Shown here: piece by piece, positions 40,880 through 49,727 of the stretch | Layout: each line of letters opens with the position of its first letter | Numbering within the stretch: the stretch's first letter is position 1 | Origin: Mycolicibacterium neoaurum ATCC 25795 | GTDB taxonomy: Bacteria > Actinomycetota > Actinomycetes > Mycobacteriales > Mycobacteriaceae | DNA length: 64,000 bases | Direction of reading: 5' to 3' | Assembly: GCF_000691525.1 (NCBI RefSeq) | Contig: NZ_JMDW01000014.1 | Location: forward strand, 20,265 to 84,264 | Translations under genes and position numbers: made by a program | Notes under the pieces: model-generated | Seen by the model: the letters and a program-made list of their open reading frames with translations, nothing else | Databases searched by the model: none | Told to the model about the DNA's origin: nothing

Positions 40880-41869
40880 ATGTCCCCCACCCCCGTCACC
40901 GTCGCCGTCACCGGCGCCGCCGGCCAGATCGGCTACGCGGCGTTGTTCCGGATCGCCGCAGGTGCGATGCTCGGTCATGACACGCCGGTCACGCTGCGAC
41001 TGCTGGAACTGCCCGATGCGGTGCGCGCCGCCGAGGGCGTGGTGATGGAGCTCGACGACGGCGCGTTCCCACTGCTGGCGGGTACCGAGATCTATGACGA
41101 CCCGCTACGGGCGTTCGACGGGGTGGATGTCGCGCTGCTCATCGGTGCCCGGCCGCGGACCAAGGGCATGGAACGCGCCGACCTGCTCAGCGCGAACGCG
41201 CAGATCTTCGCCAACGCGGGCGCTGCGCTCAATGCCGGTGCGTCCGCCGATGTGCGGGTGCTCGTCGTCGGGAACCCCGCGAACACCAACGCGCTGGTGG
41301 CATCGGCGCACGCACCCGATATCCCGCGTGACCGATTCACCGCCCTGACCCGCCTCGATCACAACCGGGCCGTCGCCGCGATGGCAAGGCATGCGCGGGT
41401 GCCGGTCACCGAGATCAGCCGGATGACCATCTGGGGAAACCACTCCCCGACGCAGTACCCCGATATCTTCCACGCCGTCGTGGGTGGCCGGTCCGGGGCC
41501 GACTACGCCGCCGATACCCATTGGCTTGCCGATGATTTCATCCCGACGGTGGCTCGTCGGGGCACCGCGATCATCGAGGCGCGCGGCGCCAGCTCGGCCG
41601 CCTCGGCCGCCAACGGGGCCATCGACCATATCGACGACTGGGTCCACGGCACCCCGGCCGACGACTGGACCTCGGTGGCGCTGCCGTCGCCGGGCGTCTA
41701 CGGCGTCGACGAAGGTCTGGTCTCCTCGTTCCCGTGCCGGTCGGTCGGCGGCCGATGGGAGATCGTCGAGGGGCTCGACGTCAACGCGTTCTCCCGCGCT
41801 AGGATCGACGCCTCGGTAGCCGAACTTCGCGAGGAGCGCGACGCGGTGGCGGCACTGGGCCTGCTGTAG
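40880..41869 (+). CDS. mdh: Malate dehydrogenase
   Basis: 329 aa, the length of M. tuberculosis Mdh. TVAVTGAAGQIGYAALFRIA (NAD-binding), LLIGARPRTKGMER with substrate Arg residues, VVGNPANTNALVA, LTRLDHNRAVA with the catalytic Asp region, and IWGNHSPTQYPD with the catalytic His. Interconverts malate and oxaloacetate in the TCA cycle, NAD-dependent, cytosolic. Start at ATG 40880 supported by a leaderless -10. Convergent with the thiolase-like gene, stops 1 bp apart. Confidence 0.95.
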   Translation: MSPTPVTVAVTGAAGQIGYAALFRIAAGAMLGHDTPVTLRLLELPDAVRAAEGVVMELDDGAFPLLAGTEIYDDPLRAFDGVDVALLIGARPRTKGMERADLLSANAQIFANAGAALNAGASADVRVLVVGNPANTNALVASAHAPDIPRDRFTALTRLDHNRAVAAMARHARVPVTEISRMTIWGNHSPTQYPDIFHAVVGGRSGADYAADTHWLADDFIPTVARRGTAIIEARGASSAASAANGAIDHIDDWVHGTPADDWTSVALPSPGVYGVDEGLVSSFPCRSVGGRWEIVEGLDVNAFSRARIDASVAELREERDAVAALGLL

Positions 41870-41870
41870 G

Positions 41871-43346
41871 TCAGCCCAGCGTCGCCGTGCCGTCGGCGCG
41901 CACGGTGACCTTCGCCCCGGCGATGTCCTCGGCCACGCTGGCCCGCGCCTCGGAGCGATCGGTGAGCACCGCCAGGGTGCGGGTGTCGGCAGGGGTGCGC
42001 ACCGCCAGGAACGCCTTCTCGGGTTCGCCGTCGCGGTCGAAGGGCGTCGTCCACGTCTCCACGGTGCCGACGCCGGACCACTCGACCTCGGCTGCCCGGG
42101 TGGGTTCGGCGTCCACCTTCTGCTGCACGTCCTCCCAACGGAATTCGTGGCTCGGCGGCTCGGTCCCGTACACCCCGAAGCTGTGCTTGGTGAGATAGCC
42201 GCCGTTGGCGGTGATCAGGCCCCGGCTGCCCGGTTCGGCGATCAGCCGCTCGGCCATCGTCGCGATCGAATGTGTCACATAGTTGTTCCACGGTCCGCCG
42301 GCGAAGGTCAGCCCGCCGGTCACGGTCAGCGGCCGGCGCGGGTCATCGAGCGCCAGTCCTAGTTCGTTGGCCGCGACCTGTACCGCCGACGGGAAGCACG
42401 AGTAGACGTCGACCAACGCGATATCGGCGAGATCGGTCTGTGCCAGTTCCAGCACGGTCTTCCCACCGATCCGAATGGCCGGTGAGCCATGGAACTCGGC
42501 GCGGTGGCTGATCTCATAGGTGTCGTGCGCGTCGGTGCCCGCGTACGGGAAAACCCAACGCTCGGTAGGTATCTGGAGATAAGTCGCCTTCTCCGCGGAC
42601 ATCAGGATCAGCGCGGCACCCTGGTCGACCATATTGTTCGAGTTCATCAGCTTGGTGTAGGGCGTGCTGATCATCCGGTTCTTCGGTCCCGGGTTGGCGA
42701 TCTCGTCGGCGGACAATGCCTGCTGGTTCCAGGCGTGCGGATTGGTCGCCGCGACGGCGCTGAAGCGCGACCACAGTTCGCCGATGCGCCGCTGGTGCTC
42801 GGCCGGTGCGGTGCCCGCCGCGATACGCAACGCCTGCTCGAACATCGGGTACACGAATGACGGACGGTCCAGATGGATGCGGAGCTCGCCGGGACCGGCC
42901 AGCGCGAACTCGTCATCGGAGCCCGGTGCCAACGGCACCGACTCGTCCTGCTTTGTGCCGGTGAGCTTTTCCCCGCGGGCCCGCAACCGGGTCCGGCTGC
43001 GCCAGGTTTCGCCGCCACTGATCAGGACGACGTCATTGCGTCCCCGCTGGATGTCCAGGCACGCCTGGTTGACCAGCGACTGCGGCACGTTGCCACCGAT
43101 CGGGGTGTAGCGGGTGGCCGCAGATGTTGCCCCGATGCGCTGCGCCAACAGCAGACCGGGATCGCGATACCTCCAGGACAGCAGGTTGACGATCCGCACC
43201 GAGTCGACGGCGGCCAGCACGCGCGGGTCGGCGGCGGCCCGCGCGGCGGCCTCCATGAGGTCGACGGGCTCGGTCGTCGCGCTCTCCTCACGCTGGTTCG
43301 TCTGTCCGAAACCGACGAGAACCGGGGTCCTGGGATCGATGGTCAT
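41871..43346 (-). CDS. Thiolase-like acetyl-CoA acetyltransferase / lipid-transfer protein (Rv1867-like)
   Basis: 491 aa. Thiolase fold: PVLVGFGQTNQRE at the N-terminus, SLVNQACLDIQRGRNDVVLISGGE (the nucleophile Cys position reads A-C-L, so a Cys is present), and GGLTFAGGPWNNYVTHSI and LITANGGYLTKHSFGVYG near the C-terminus (the His site holds TKHSFG). Start ATG 43346 with AGGAAT-type ribosome site; it follows an ALDH and CaiB gene on the same strand, as in M. tuberculosis Rv1866-Rv1867. Probably degrades or remodels a branched acyl-CoA. Confidence 0.82.
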   Translation of the reverse strand: MTIDPRTPVLVGFGQTNQREESATTEPVDLMEAAARAAADPRVLAAVDSVRIVNLLSWRYRDPGLLLAQRIGATSAATRYTPIGGNVPQSLVNQACLDIQRGRNDVVLISGGETWRSRTRLRARGEKLTGTKQDESVPLAPGSDDEFALAGPGELRIHLDRPSFVYPMFEQALRIAAGTAPAEHQRRIGELWSRFSAVAATNPHAWNQQALSADEIANPGPKNRMISTPYTKLMNSNNMVDQGAALILMSAEKATYLQIPTERWVFPYAGTDAHDTYEISHRAEFHGSPAIRIGGKTVLELAQTDLADIALVDVYSCFPSAVQVAANELGLALDDPRRPLTVTGGLTFAGGPWNNYVTHSIATMAERLIAEPGSRGLITANGGYLTKHSFGVYGTEPPSHEFRWEDVQQKVDAEPTRAAEVEWSGVGTVETWTTPFDRDGEPEKAFLAVRTPADTRTLAVLTDRSEARASVAEDIAGAKVTVRADGTATLG

Positions 43347-43363
43347 GCGTTCATTCCTCTCCA

Positions 43364-43422
43364 CGAGCGTGCGGAAAATTCAGTGTCGGAGCAGCGTGTC
43401 GGGGTGCAGACACGCACGCTCG
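43364..43422. repeat. Intergenic palindrome C
   Basis: CGAGCGTGCG (43364-43373) and CGCACGCTCG (43413-43422) are exact inverted repeats with a 39-nt loop, placed between the ALDH stop and the thiolase-like start. The right arm read in complement (CGAGCGTGCGTGTCTG) matches palindrome B's left arm at 15 of 16. Confidence 0.65.
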
Positions 43423-43442
43423 CCGGGTTCCGGGTTGGGAGA

Positions 43443-44867
43443 TCAGGCGGGGCCGACGCGGTAGATCGACTTGAGTACCTGATAGGCGGCCAGCCCCTCG
43501 GGTCCGAGCTCGCGGCCCAGCCCGCTGGCCTTGACACCGCCGAAGGGTGCGTTCACGTCGAGCTGATACTCGTTGACGCCGATGGTGCCGGTGTGCACGG
43601 CGCGCGCGATATCGGTGGCACGCTCGACGTCCTGGGACCACACCGTGCCGCCGAGGCCGAACTCACTGTCGTTGGCGATATCGACCGCCTCCTGATCCGA
43701 GCCGTACGGGATCACCGTGAGCACCGGACCGAAGATCTCCTCCTGGGCGATGCGCGCCGAGTTGTCGACATCGGCGAACACCGTCGGGGCCACGAACCAG
43801 CCCTGCGGTTGATCGGCCGGAACCGAGCCGCCGGCAACCAGTTTGGCCTCGGACCGGCCCACCTCGATGTACTCCAGCACCCGCTGCTGCTGACGCTTGC
43901 TGACCAGCGGCCCGATATCGGTGGACTTCTGCAGCGGGTCACCGACCACCAGTCCGTCGGCCAGGGCGGCGACGGCGTCGACCACCTCGCCGTAACGCGA
44001 GCGTGGGGCCAGGATCCGCGAACTCAGGTGACAGGTCTGACCGTTGTTCACGAACGAGGCCGAGCGCAGCCCCTTGACGGTGGCGTCCAGGTCGGCGTCG
44101 TCGAGGATGATGGCCGCCGACTTGCCGCCCAGTTCGAGGGTGACCGGGCGCAGCAGCCGGCCACAGGTCTCGGCGATGCTCCGCCCGGCCGCGGTCGAAC
44201 CGGTGAAGGCGACCTTGTCCACCCCGGGGTGCGACACCAGATGCGCTCCGGCCTGCGGCCCACCGGCCAGCACGTTGAGCACGCCTGCGGGCAACCCCGC
44301 CTCGTGTGCCGCCTCGGCGAACACCAATGCGTCCAAGGCCGTTTCGGGTGCGGCCTTGAGCACCATGGTGCAGCCGGCGGCCAGCGCCGGCGCGATCTTC
44401 ATCGCGGCGAGGGCCTGCGGATAGTTCCACGGTGTGATCGCCGCGACCACCCCGACCGGCTCGCGACGCACGATGGTGTGTCCGATGGCGGCGGTGCGGG
44501 TCTCCTCGTCGGCGCCGTGTTCGACGAGATCGGCGTAATAGCGCAACAGCAGCGCGGGGTACAGGCCGTTGGCGCCCTTGGACAACCGGATGGGCATCCC
44601 GTTCTCGCGCGAGCACAGCGTGTGCGTTTCGGGGCCGCGCTGCTGCAGAATGTCGGCGAAGCGCCGTAGGGTCGCCGCGCGTTCGGCTGCCGGGGTCTGC
44701 CGCCATCCGGTCAGCGCGGAGCGCGCCGCGGTCACCGCGGCATCGACCTCGGGTTCGGTTGCCGCCGAACCCAACCCGATCTGCTGCTCGGTGGCAGCCT
44801 CGATGACCGGGGTCGACTGCGACGCCGGACGGAACTCACCGTCGATGAAGATGGTTGCGGTGCTCAT
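43443..44867 (-). CDS. Aldehyde dehydrogenase (NAD(P)-dependent)
   Basis: 474 aa. Full ALDH motifs: AITPWNYPQALAAMKIAPAL (NAD loop), FTGSTAAGRSIAE, LELGGKSAAII with the general-base Glu, SFVNNGQTCHLSSRIL with the nucleophile Cys, EEIFGPVLTVI and FGGVKASGLGRELG. Oxidises an aldehyde to the acid or CoA-linked product in the cytosol. Its start overlaps the CaiB gene stop by 4 nt (ATGA), so CaiB, ALDH and probably the thiolase-like gene (after palindrome C) form one operon for an acyl compound. Confidence 0.92.
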   Translation of the reverse strand: MSTATIFIDGEFRPASQSTPVIEAATEQQIGLGSAATEPEVDAAVTAARSALTGWRQTPAAERAATLRRFADILQQRGPETHTLCSRENGMPIRLSKGANGLYPALLLRYYADLVEHGADEETRTAAIGHTIVRREPVGVVAAITPWNYPQALAAMKIAPALAAGCTMVLKAAPETALDALVFAEAAHEAGLPAGVLNVLAGGPQAGAHLVSHPGVDKVAFTGSTAAGRSIAETCGRLLRPVTLELGGKSAAIILDDADLDATVKGLRSASFVNNGQTCHLSSRILAPRSRYGEVVDAVAALADGLVVGDPLQKSTDIGPLVSKRQQQRVLEYIEVGRSEAKLVAGGSVPADQPQGWFVAPTVFADVDNSARIAQEEIFGPVLTVIPYGSDQEAVDIANDSEFGLGGTVWSQDVERATDIARAVHTGTIGVNEYQLDVNAPFGGVKASGLGRELGPEGLAAYQVLKSIYRVGPA

Positions 44868-47251
44868 GTCGCGGTCCTCTGGTCGGTGGGGGTAGCGGCA
44901 GATGATGCGGTCTCGAAGAGAACACCCTCGGCGATCAATCGGTCGATATCGGAGATGTCCAGTCCTAACGCCCGGTGCGCGATATCGCGGGTGTGCTCCC
45001 CCGCAGTCGGTGCCGGGCGCAGTTCACCCCGTGGGATCCGGCGGTACGGGGCGGGCCCGGTCTCGCTGGGCATGGGTTCGTCGAACAGCGGATGTTCCAG
45101 ATCCGCGTAGAGCGATCGGAATTGCAGCTGCACATCGTCGAGGACATCGGCGGGACGGTTCATCGGGCCGGCGGGGATGCCGGCCTGCTGCAGCTGCTCG
45201 GTGAGCTCGTGCTTGTCACGCCCACTGGTGTACGCGCCGAGGATGGCCGTCAGCGCGGCAACCCCGACGGGCAGGTCGATGCCGATGAGGGCGGCCAGCG
45301 TGTCGCGATCGGCCTGATCGCGCACCGAGATGACGCACCACTCGTCGTCGCCGGCACAGGGGCACACCGCGTGGACGGCCGGATCCTCGGTGAGTTCCAG
45401 CCCGGACTGGGCGGCCGCCTCTGCGACGTAGGCCACCGCGAGCTGGTTGATCGCCACCTCGGCCTGCGAGATGTGCACATGCGCACCGGTTCCGGTGCGT
45501 TCGCGGCCGATCAGCGCGGCGAGGGTGGCGATCGCGGTGATCCTGGCGGCGACGTGATCGGGAAAGACCGTGGTCGCATCGAAGAATTGTGTAGAGGAGA
45601 ACTCTGCAGAACTGTCCCCGCGCCCCCCGGGTGCCCGCCATAGCCGGGTGACGCCGGTGGTGGCCCGCACCAGCGGCCCATAGCCCATCTGGGCACTCCA
45701 TGGTCCCGTGTCGCCGAACGCGCTGCTTTCCGCCAGCACCAGCCGCGGGTTGATCTGCCGGAGCTTCTCGAATGAGAAGCCGAGCCCGGCAAGGGTTCCC
45801 GGTTTGAAGTTGGCGAACACCAGATCGGTCCGACCGACCAACTTGGCGAAGATCTCCGCGCCTTCGGTACTGCGCAGATCGACACCGAAGCTCAGTTCAT
45901 TGCGGTGGGTCAGCGCCCAGGATGCACTCATGGCCTGCCCCGGGGCGGTCTGGCGCAGCCCGTCGGGATAGGCGGCGCTCTCCACCTTCACCACGCGCGC
46001 ACCGAGATCGGCAAACAGCCGCCCCAGTTCACCACCGGCGACGATGACGCCGAGGTCCAGGATGCGCAGACCGTCGAACGGTCGCACACCCTGCTTCTGC
46101 GGGCGTCCCAGCGCGTTGGGCGCACCCAGCCACTGCGCCGCGGCGTCGTGCACGGCCGGCCGCCTCAGCCCGCGACGATGCCCGTCGACGACGAAGGGCC
46201 CCACCGGCACGGTCACCGAAGCCTCGGCGTCCACCGGCAGCGATGCCAAGGCTCCGACGGTGCGGAGATGATCGGAGGCCAGCGCCTCGGCCGGCGTCTG
46301 CACCGCAGCGATCGGCACGCCGCGCGATTGCCCGTGCTTCACCAGTTCGGCCATCGTCTGCTCGGCGAACAGTGCCCCGATCAGCGCGTTGAGTTGGTCG
46401 GTGGCAGCGAACCGGGCGGCGATCGAGTCGAATTTGGGATCGGCGAACTCTGCGGGCTCACCGAGCCAGGCCCGCATCCCGCGCCACTGCCGCGGCGACA
46501 GCAGGCAGATACGGACATAACCGTCACGGCACCGGAACGTCGGGTAGATCTGCTGGTTGCGGGGGCGTCCACGCCATCCGCCGGAACGTTTGAGTCCTGC
46601 CGCTGCCTGTCCCTGGGAGCCGAAGGGCGGATCGAGGGCTTGGACCACCGCCTCGAACCGGGAGAAGTCGATGTGCTCTCCCCCGCCGTGCCGCAGGCGG
46701 TGATAGTAGGCGGCCAGCACCGCCCAGGCCGCCTGCGCCGCGGCGGTCGCCGAGGCGATTCCCACCGGCGGAAGGACCGGGGTGCCGGTGGGGGGTCCGG
46801 AGCGCGACAGTGCCGTCGACATCGCGTAGAAGACCGCGTCGGTACCGCGCCAGTTCCGGTAGGGCCCATCGGCACCGAAGTCGGTGATCGTCATGGCCAC
46901 GAGATCCTGATGGCGATCGGCGAGTTCCGCGGCGCCGGCGCCGAAAGCGGCAGCGAGATCACCGTCGGCCACCAGGATGTCGGCACCGCCGACCAGCTCG
47001 TGGAACCGGCGTCGATCGATGTCGTCGGTGGGATCCAGTGCCAGGCACCGCTTGTTGGCATTGTCCAGCGTGTGCGAGATGCTGAGCGATCCCACCAGTG
47101 GCGATGCCGCCCTGCCACCGTGAGCGGCGGGCACCTCGATCTTGATCACGTCGGCGCCCAGATCGGCGAGCAGTCGGGTGACCGCCGACCCGCCGGCTCC
47201 GGCGGCATCGACAACGCGGACTCCGTCGAGCAGCACCTGCCCCGCCGTCAC
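44864..47251 (-). CDS. CaiB/BaiF family III CoA-transferase, fused double domain (Rv1866-like)
   Basis: 795 aa, two CaiB-type halves. The first (to about residue 375) starts LLDGVRVVDAAGAGGSAVTRL and LADLGADVIKIEVPAAHGGR; the second begins near DGLRILDLGVIVAGGELGRLF with LGARVVKVE and the usual catalytic Asp region (LVFANFKPGTLAGLGFSFE). Moves CoA between carboxylic acids without ATP. GTG start at 47251. The double-length form matches M. tuberculosis Rv1866 (778 aa, from memory) and heads the operon with ALDH and the thiolase-like gene. Confidence 0.88.
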   Translation of the reverse strand: MTAGQVLLDGVRVVDAAGAGGSAVTRLLADLGADVIKIEVPAAHGGRAASPLVGSLSISHTLDNANKRCLALDPTDDIDRRRFHELVGGADILVADGDLAAAFGAGAAELADRHQDLVAMTITDFGADGPYRNWRGTDAVFYAMSTALSRSGPPTGTPVLPPVGIASATAAAQAAWAVLAAYYHRLRHGGGEHIDFSRFEAVVQALDPPFGSQGQAAAGLKRSGGWRGRPRNQQIYPTFRCRDGYVRICLLSPRQWRGMRAWLGEPAEFADPKFDSIAARFAATDQLNALIGALFAEQTMAELVKHGQSRGVPIAAVQTPAEALASDHLRTVGALASLPVDAEASVTVPVGPFVVDGHRRGLRRPAVHDAAAQWLGAPNALGRPQKQGVRPFDGLRILDLGVIVAGGELGRLFADLGARVVKVESAAYPDGLRQTAPGQAMSASWALTHRNELSFGVDLRSTEGAEIFAKLVGRTDLVFANFKPGTLAGLGFSFEKLRQINPRLVLAESSAFGDTGPWSAQMGYGPLVRATTGVTRLWRAPGGRGDSSAEFSSTQFFDATTVFPDHVAARITAIATLAALIGRERTGTGAHVHISQAEVAINQLAVAYVAEAAAQSGLELTEDPAVHAVCPCAGDDEWCVISVRDQADRDTLAALIGIDLPVGVAALTAILGAYTSGRDKHELTEQLQQAGIPAGPMNRPADVLDDVQLQFRSLYADLEHPLFDEPMPSETGPAPYRRIPRGELRPAPTAGEHTRDIAHRALGLDISDIDRLIAEGVLFETASSAATPTDQRTAT

Positions 47252-47321
47252 AAGATCTTCTTCCGCACGACCGACACCATAGCGTGTCAGTTCGCTAACT
47301 TAGGTAGACAACACCGGCACG

Positions 47322-47327
47322 TACACT
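47322..47327 (+). promoter_or_regulatory. -10 element for leaderless CPBP gene
   Basis: TACACT (TANNNT) ends 8 nt before ATG 47336 with no ribosome site between. Upstream an imperfect dyad TAGCG-N8-CGCTA (47280-47297) sits between the divergent CaiB and CPBP genes. Confidence 0.4.
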
Positions 47328-47335
47328 GACAAGCG

Positions 47336-48112
47336 ATGTCTGACGCCGACGCGGTGGTTTCACCGATCGATTCGCCTGCCCACCCGCTGGTTGGGCAGCT
47401 TTCTCCGTTGCAGCGTTTCCGGGTGTACATCGACGTGGGGATCGTCGTTGCCGTACTGGTGGCCACCAACCTCATCGCCCATTTCACCACCCCATGGGCA
47501 AATATCGCGATCGTCCCCGCCGCCGCCGTCGGCCTGGTGATCCTGGTGCGCTCGCGCGGGTTGGGCTGGTCTGAATTGGGTCTCGGCCGCGAGCAGTGGC
47601 GCTCGGGTGCCGGCTACGCACTGGCCGCCGTCGGCCTCGTCCTGGCCGTCATCGCGATCGGCGTCGCACTGCCGTGGACGCGGCCGATGTTCCTGAACAA
47701 CCACTACGCCACATTGTCCGGCGCTCTCGTCGCATCGATGGTGATCATCCCGCTGCAGACCGTCATCCCCGAGGAGCTCGCCTTCCGCGGGGTCCTACAC
47801 GGGGCGTTGGACCGCGCCTGGGGTTTCCGTGGCGTCGCCGCGGCCGGATCGCTGTTGTTCGGCCTCTGGCATATCGCCAGCTCGTTCGGGCTGACCAGTG
47901 GGAATGTCGGTTTCACCCGCATCCTCGGCGGCGGCGTGTTCGGCATGGTGGCGGGCATCGTCGGCGCCGTGATCGTCACCGGCGCCGCGGGTTTCGTGTT
48001 CACCTGGTTGCGGCGCCGCAGCGGCAGCCTCATCGCACCGATCGCGCTGCACTGGTCACTCAACGGCATGGGTGCGTTGGCGGCGGCGCTGGTGTGGCAC
48101 GCCTCCACCTGA
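47336..48112 (+). CDS. CPBP-family intramembrane metalloprotease
   Basis: 258 aa, about seven spans. The ABI/CPBP motifs are in order: EExxxR in IPEELAFRGVLHGAL near residue 148, FGLWHI near 180 and HWSLNGMG near 240, giving the Glu, His and His metal residues. Intramembrane protease of unknown target, related to CAAX prenyl proteases and bacteriocin-immunity proteins. In M. tuberculosis Rv1863c is of like size and in a like place. Divergent from the CaiB operon; next to it, on the opposite strand, is the XRE regulator gene. Confidence 0.85.
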   Translation: MSDADAVVSPIDSPAHPLVGQLSPLQRFRVYIDVGIVVAVLVATNLIAHFTTPWANIAIVPAAAVGLVILVRSRGLGWSELGLGREQWRSGAGYALAAVGLVLAVIAIGVALPWTRPMFLNNHYATLSGALVASMVIIPLQTVIPEELAFRGVLHGALDRAWGFRGVAAAGSLLFGLWHIASSFGLTSGNVGFTRILGGGVFGMVAGIVGAVIVTGAAGFVFTWLRRRSGSLIAPIALHWSLNGMGALAAALVWHAST

Positions 48113-48118
48113 ACAGGG

Positions 48119-48385
48119 TCAGCCCGCGTGCTCCAGGTCGACCGGAAACAGGCAGCTGTCGGCCAGCTCGTCCAGCGACACCGGCAGCACCCGCGCCAGC
48201 GCGGCAACGGTGGTGAATGCCGGGGTCGCCAGTCGCCCCGTCTCGATCTTGCGCAGTGTCTCCGGTGATATCCCGGCCGACGAGGCCACCTCGGCCAGCG
48301 TGCGTTCACCGCGGGCCTGGCGGAGTTGCTCGCCGATGCGTTTACCGGCGGCGAGCTGTTCGGCGGTCAACGGAAGTCGCACCAT
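48119..48385 (-). CDS. XRE-family HTH regulator (88 aa)
   Basis: 88 aa, almost only the DNA-binding domain: RIGEQLRQARGERTLAEVAS, SSAGISPETLRKIETGRLAT (helices 2-3 of the HTH), then AFTTVAALARVLPVSLDELA. Divergent from a methionine aminopeptidase gene; two identical 16-bp palindromes stand between the starts, so it probably represses both itself and the peptidase. No ligand domain, so the signal must come from a partner or from the protein's own level or stability. Start at ATG 48385. Confidence 0.87.
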   Translation of the reverse strand: MVRLPLTAEQLAAGKRIGEQLRQARGERTLAEVASSAGISPETLRKIETGRLATPAFTTVAALARVLPVSLDELADSCLFPVDLEHAG

Positions 48386-48404
48386 GCGGCCAGCCTAACG
48401 CGCC

Positions 48405-48420
48405 CGGTATGAAAATACCG
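48405..48420. promoter_or_regulatory. Operator 1, XRE/MetAP divergon
   Basis: CGGTATGAAAATACCG, a palindrome with 6-bp arms, 20 bp upstream of the XRE start. It is the exact inverse copy of the core of operator 2. Confidence 0.7.
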
Positions 48421-48445
48421 ACAGTGTCGACTACCGTAAGCACGA

Positions 48446-48465
48446 GCCGGTATTTTCATACCGGC
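48446..48465. promoter_or_regulatory. Operator 2, XRE/MetAP divergon
   Basis: GCCGGTATTTTCATACCGGC, 8-bp arms around TTTC, 30 bp upstream of the MetAP start. Its 16-bp core equals operator 1 in reverse; centres are 43 bp apart, about four helical turns, so both sites face the same side of the helix. Confidence 0.72.
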
Positions 48466-48494
48466 TTCGACGATCACGGTGAGGAACCGAGAAC

Positions 48495-49262
48495 ATGGTG
48501 GAACTGAAGACAACGCAGGAAGTCGACGCGATGGGAGTCACCGGAGCGTTCATCGCCGCCCTTCTCGATGATCTCGCCGACCGCGCCCGGCCCGGGACCA
48601 ATCTCCTCGACCTCGAAAAACGCGCCCGAGACCTCATCGACGAACGCGGCGCGCAATCCTGCTACTGGGATTACGCGCCGTCGTTCGGCCGCGGACCGTT
48701 CCGCAATGTCATCTGCCTGTCGGTCAACGACGCGGTCCTGCACGGCCTACCGCACGACTACACCCTTGCCGACGGCGACCTCCTGACGATGGACATTGCC
48801 GTGTCGATCGACGGTTGGGTGGCCGACTCGGCCCGCAGCGTCATCGTCGGCACCCCGAGGGCCGAGGATCTGAGACTCATCGAGGCCACCGAACGCGCAC
48901 TCGCCGCCGGTATCGCCCAGGCGCAACCGGGGAACCGACTCGGCGACATCTCCGCGGCCATCGGGAACGTCGCAGCCGACTACGGCTACCGGGTGAACAC
49001 CGACTTCGGCGGGCACGGGTTGGGCCGAACCATGCACGAGGACCCCCACGTGCCCAACGTCGGCCGAGCCGGCCGCGGCCTGAAGCTGCGGCCGGGCCTG
49101 ACCCTGGCGCTGGAACCGTGGCTCGCCGCCGGCACCGACCGGATCGTCTATGACCCGGACGGTTGGACCATTCGGTCCGCCGACGGTTCCCGTACCGCAC
49201 ACAGCGAACACACCATCGCCGTCACCGATGGCGCACCTCGGGTGCTCACAGCGCGCGCCTGA
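48495..49262 (+). CDS. map: Methionine aminopeptidase, type I
   Basis: 255 aa. All five metal ligands are seen: Asp in LLTMDIAVSIDGW and in VADSARS, His in FGGHGLGRTMHED, Glu in LTLALEPWLA and Glu in AHSEHTIAVT. Removes the initiator Met from nascent proteins. Lacks the N-terminal zinc-finger/SH3 extension of MapB-type mycobacterial enzymes. It is placed divergently from an XRE repressor gene with a pair of operators, which is unusual for a housekeeping enzyme and suggests an accessory copy made on demand. Confidence 0.92.
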   Translation: MVELKTTQEVDAMGVTGAFIAALLDDLADRARPGTNLLDLEKRARDLIDERGAQSCYWDYAPSFGRGPFRNVICLSVNDAVLHGLPHDYTLADGDLLTMDIAVSIDGWVADSARSVIVGTPRAEDLRLIEATERALAAGIAQAQPGNRLGDISAAIGNVAADYGYRVNTDFGGHGLGRTMHEDPHVPNVGRAGRGLKLRPGLTLALEPWLAAGTDRIVYDPDGWTIRSADGSRTAHSEHTIAVTDGAPRVLTARA

Positions 49263-49266
49263 ACGG

Positions 49267-49569
49267 TTACGACTTCCTGGTGACGAGTCCGACGATCCAC
49301 AGCAGGATCACCGAGCCCAGCACCGCGGTGAACAGTGTGAACCACCATCCGCCCCCGGCGGTGTCGAGGAAGAAGCTGAGCAGGAAGCCACCGATGAGGG
49401 CGCCGACGATGCCGATGACGATGTTCATCAGGATCCCGGATCCGGTGCCCTTGACGATCTTTCCGGCGATCCAGCCTGCAATCGCGCCGATGATGATGTA
49501 GCCGATCCACCCCACGCTCGTCTGGGTGGTCGAGCGGGCCAGAACTTCCGTTGCCGCCAGCATGTCCAT
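49267..49569 (-). CDS. GlsB/YeaQ/YmgE-family small membrane protein (Rv1861-like)
   Basis: 100 aa. Three spans: IGYIIIGAIAGWIAGKIVKG with the GWIAGKIVKG signature, LMNIVIGIVGALIGGFLLS, and LFTAVLGSVILLWIVGLVTR. Often stress-induced; the old name transglycosylase-associated has no biochemical support. ATG 49569 chosen since AGGAG sits 7 nt upstream; GTG 49575 is too near. Convergent with MetAP (4 bp apart) and co-directional after apa, in the order of M. tuberculosis Rv1860-Rv1861. Confidence 0.85.
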   Translation of the reverse strand: MDMLAATEVLARSTTQTSVGWIGYIIIGAIAGWIAGKIVKGTGSGILMNIVIGIVGALIGGFLLSFFLDTAGGGWWFTLFTAVLGSVILLWIVGLVTRKS

Positions 49570-49630
49570 ATCCACACTCCTGCCTAGATACCCGGATCGG
49601 GCAGCCCGGATGGGCTCCCTTGGATGGGAC

Positions 49631-49652
49631 GCCCGGCCGCTTCCGGCCGGGC
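49631..49652. terminator. Hairpin downstream of apa
   Basis: GCCCGGCCG (49631-49639) pairs with CGGCCGGGC (49644-49652), loop CTTC, 75 bp beyond the apa stop. Another small perfect palindrome GGCACGATCGTGCC (49700-49713) followed on the apa strand by CATTTTGG lies closer to the stop and could terminate too. Confidence 0.55.
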
Positions 49653-49727
49653 TGTCCTCCGGTGTACCCCCGTCAGGTGACGATCACGCCCCCAAAATGG
49701 GCACGATCGTGCCAGAGTCCGTCGGGA

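Noticed and set aside
42873..44669. Long plus-strand frame over thiolase-like and ALDH genes
   Set aside because: No recognisable protein; both minus-strand genes have full active-site motifs.
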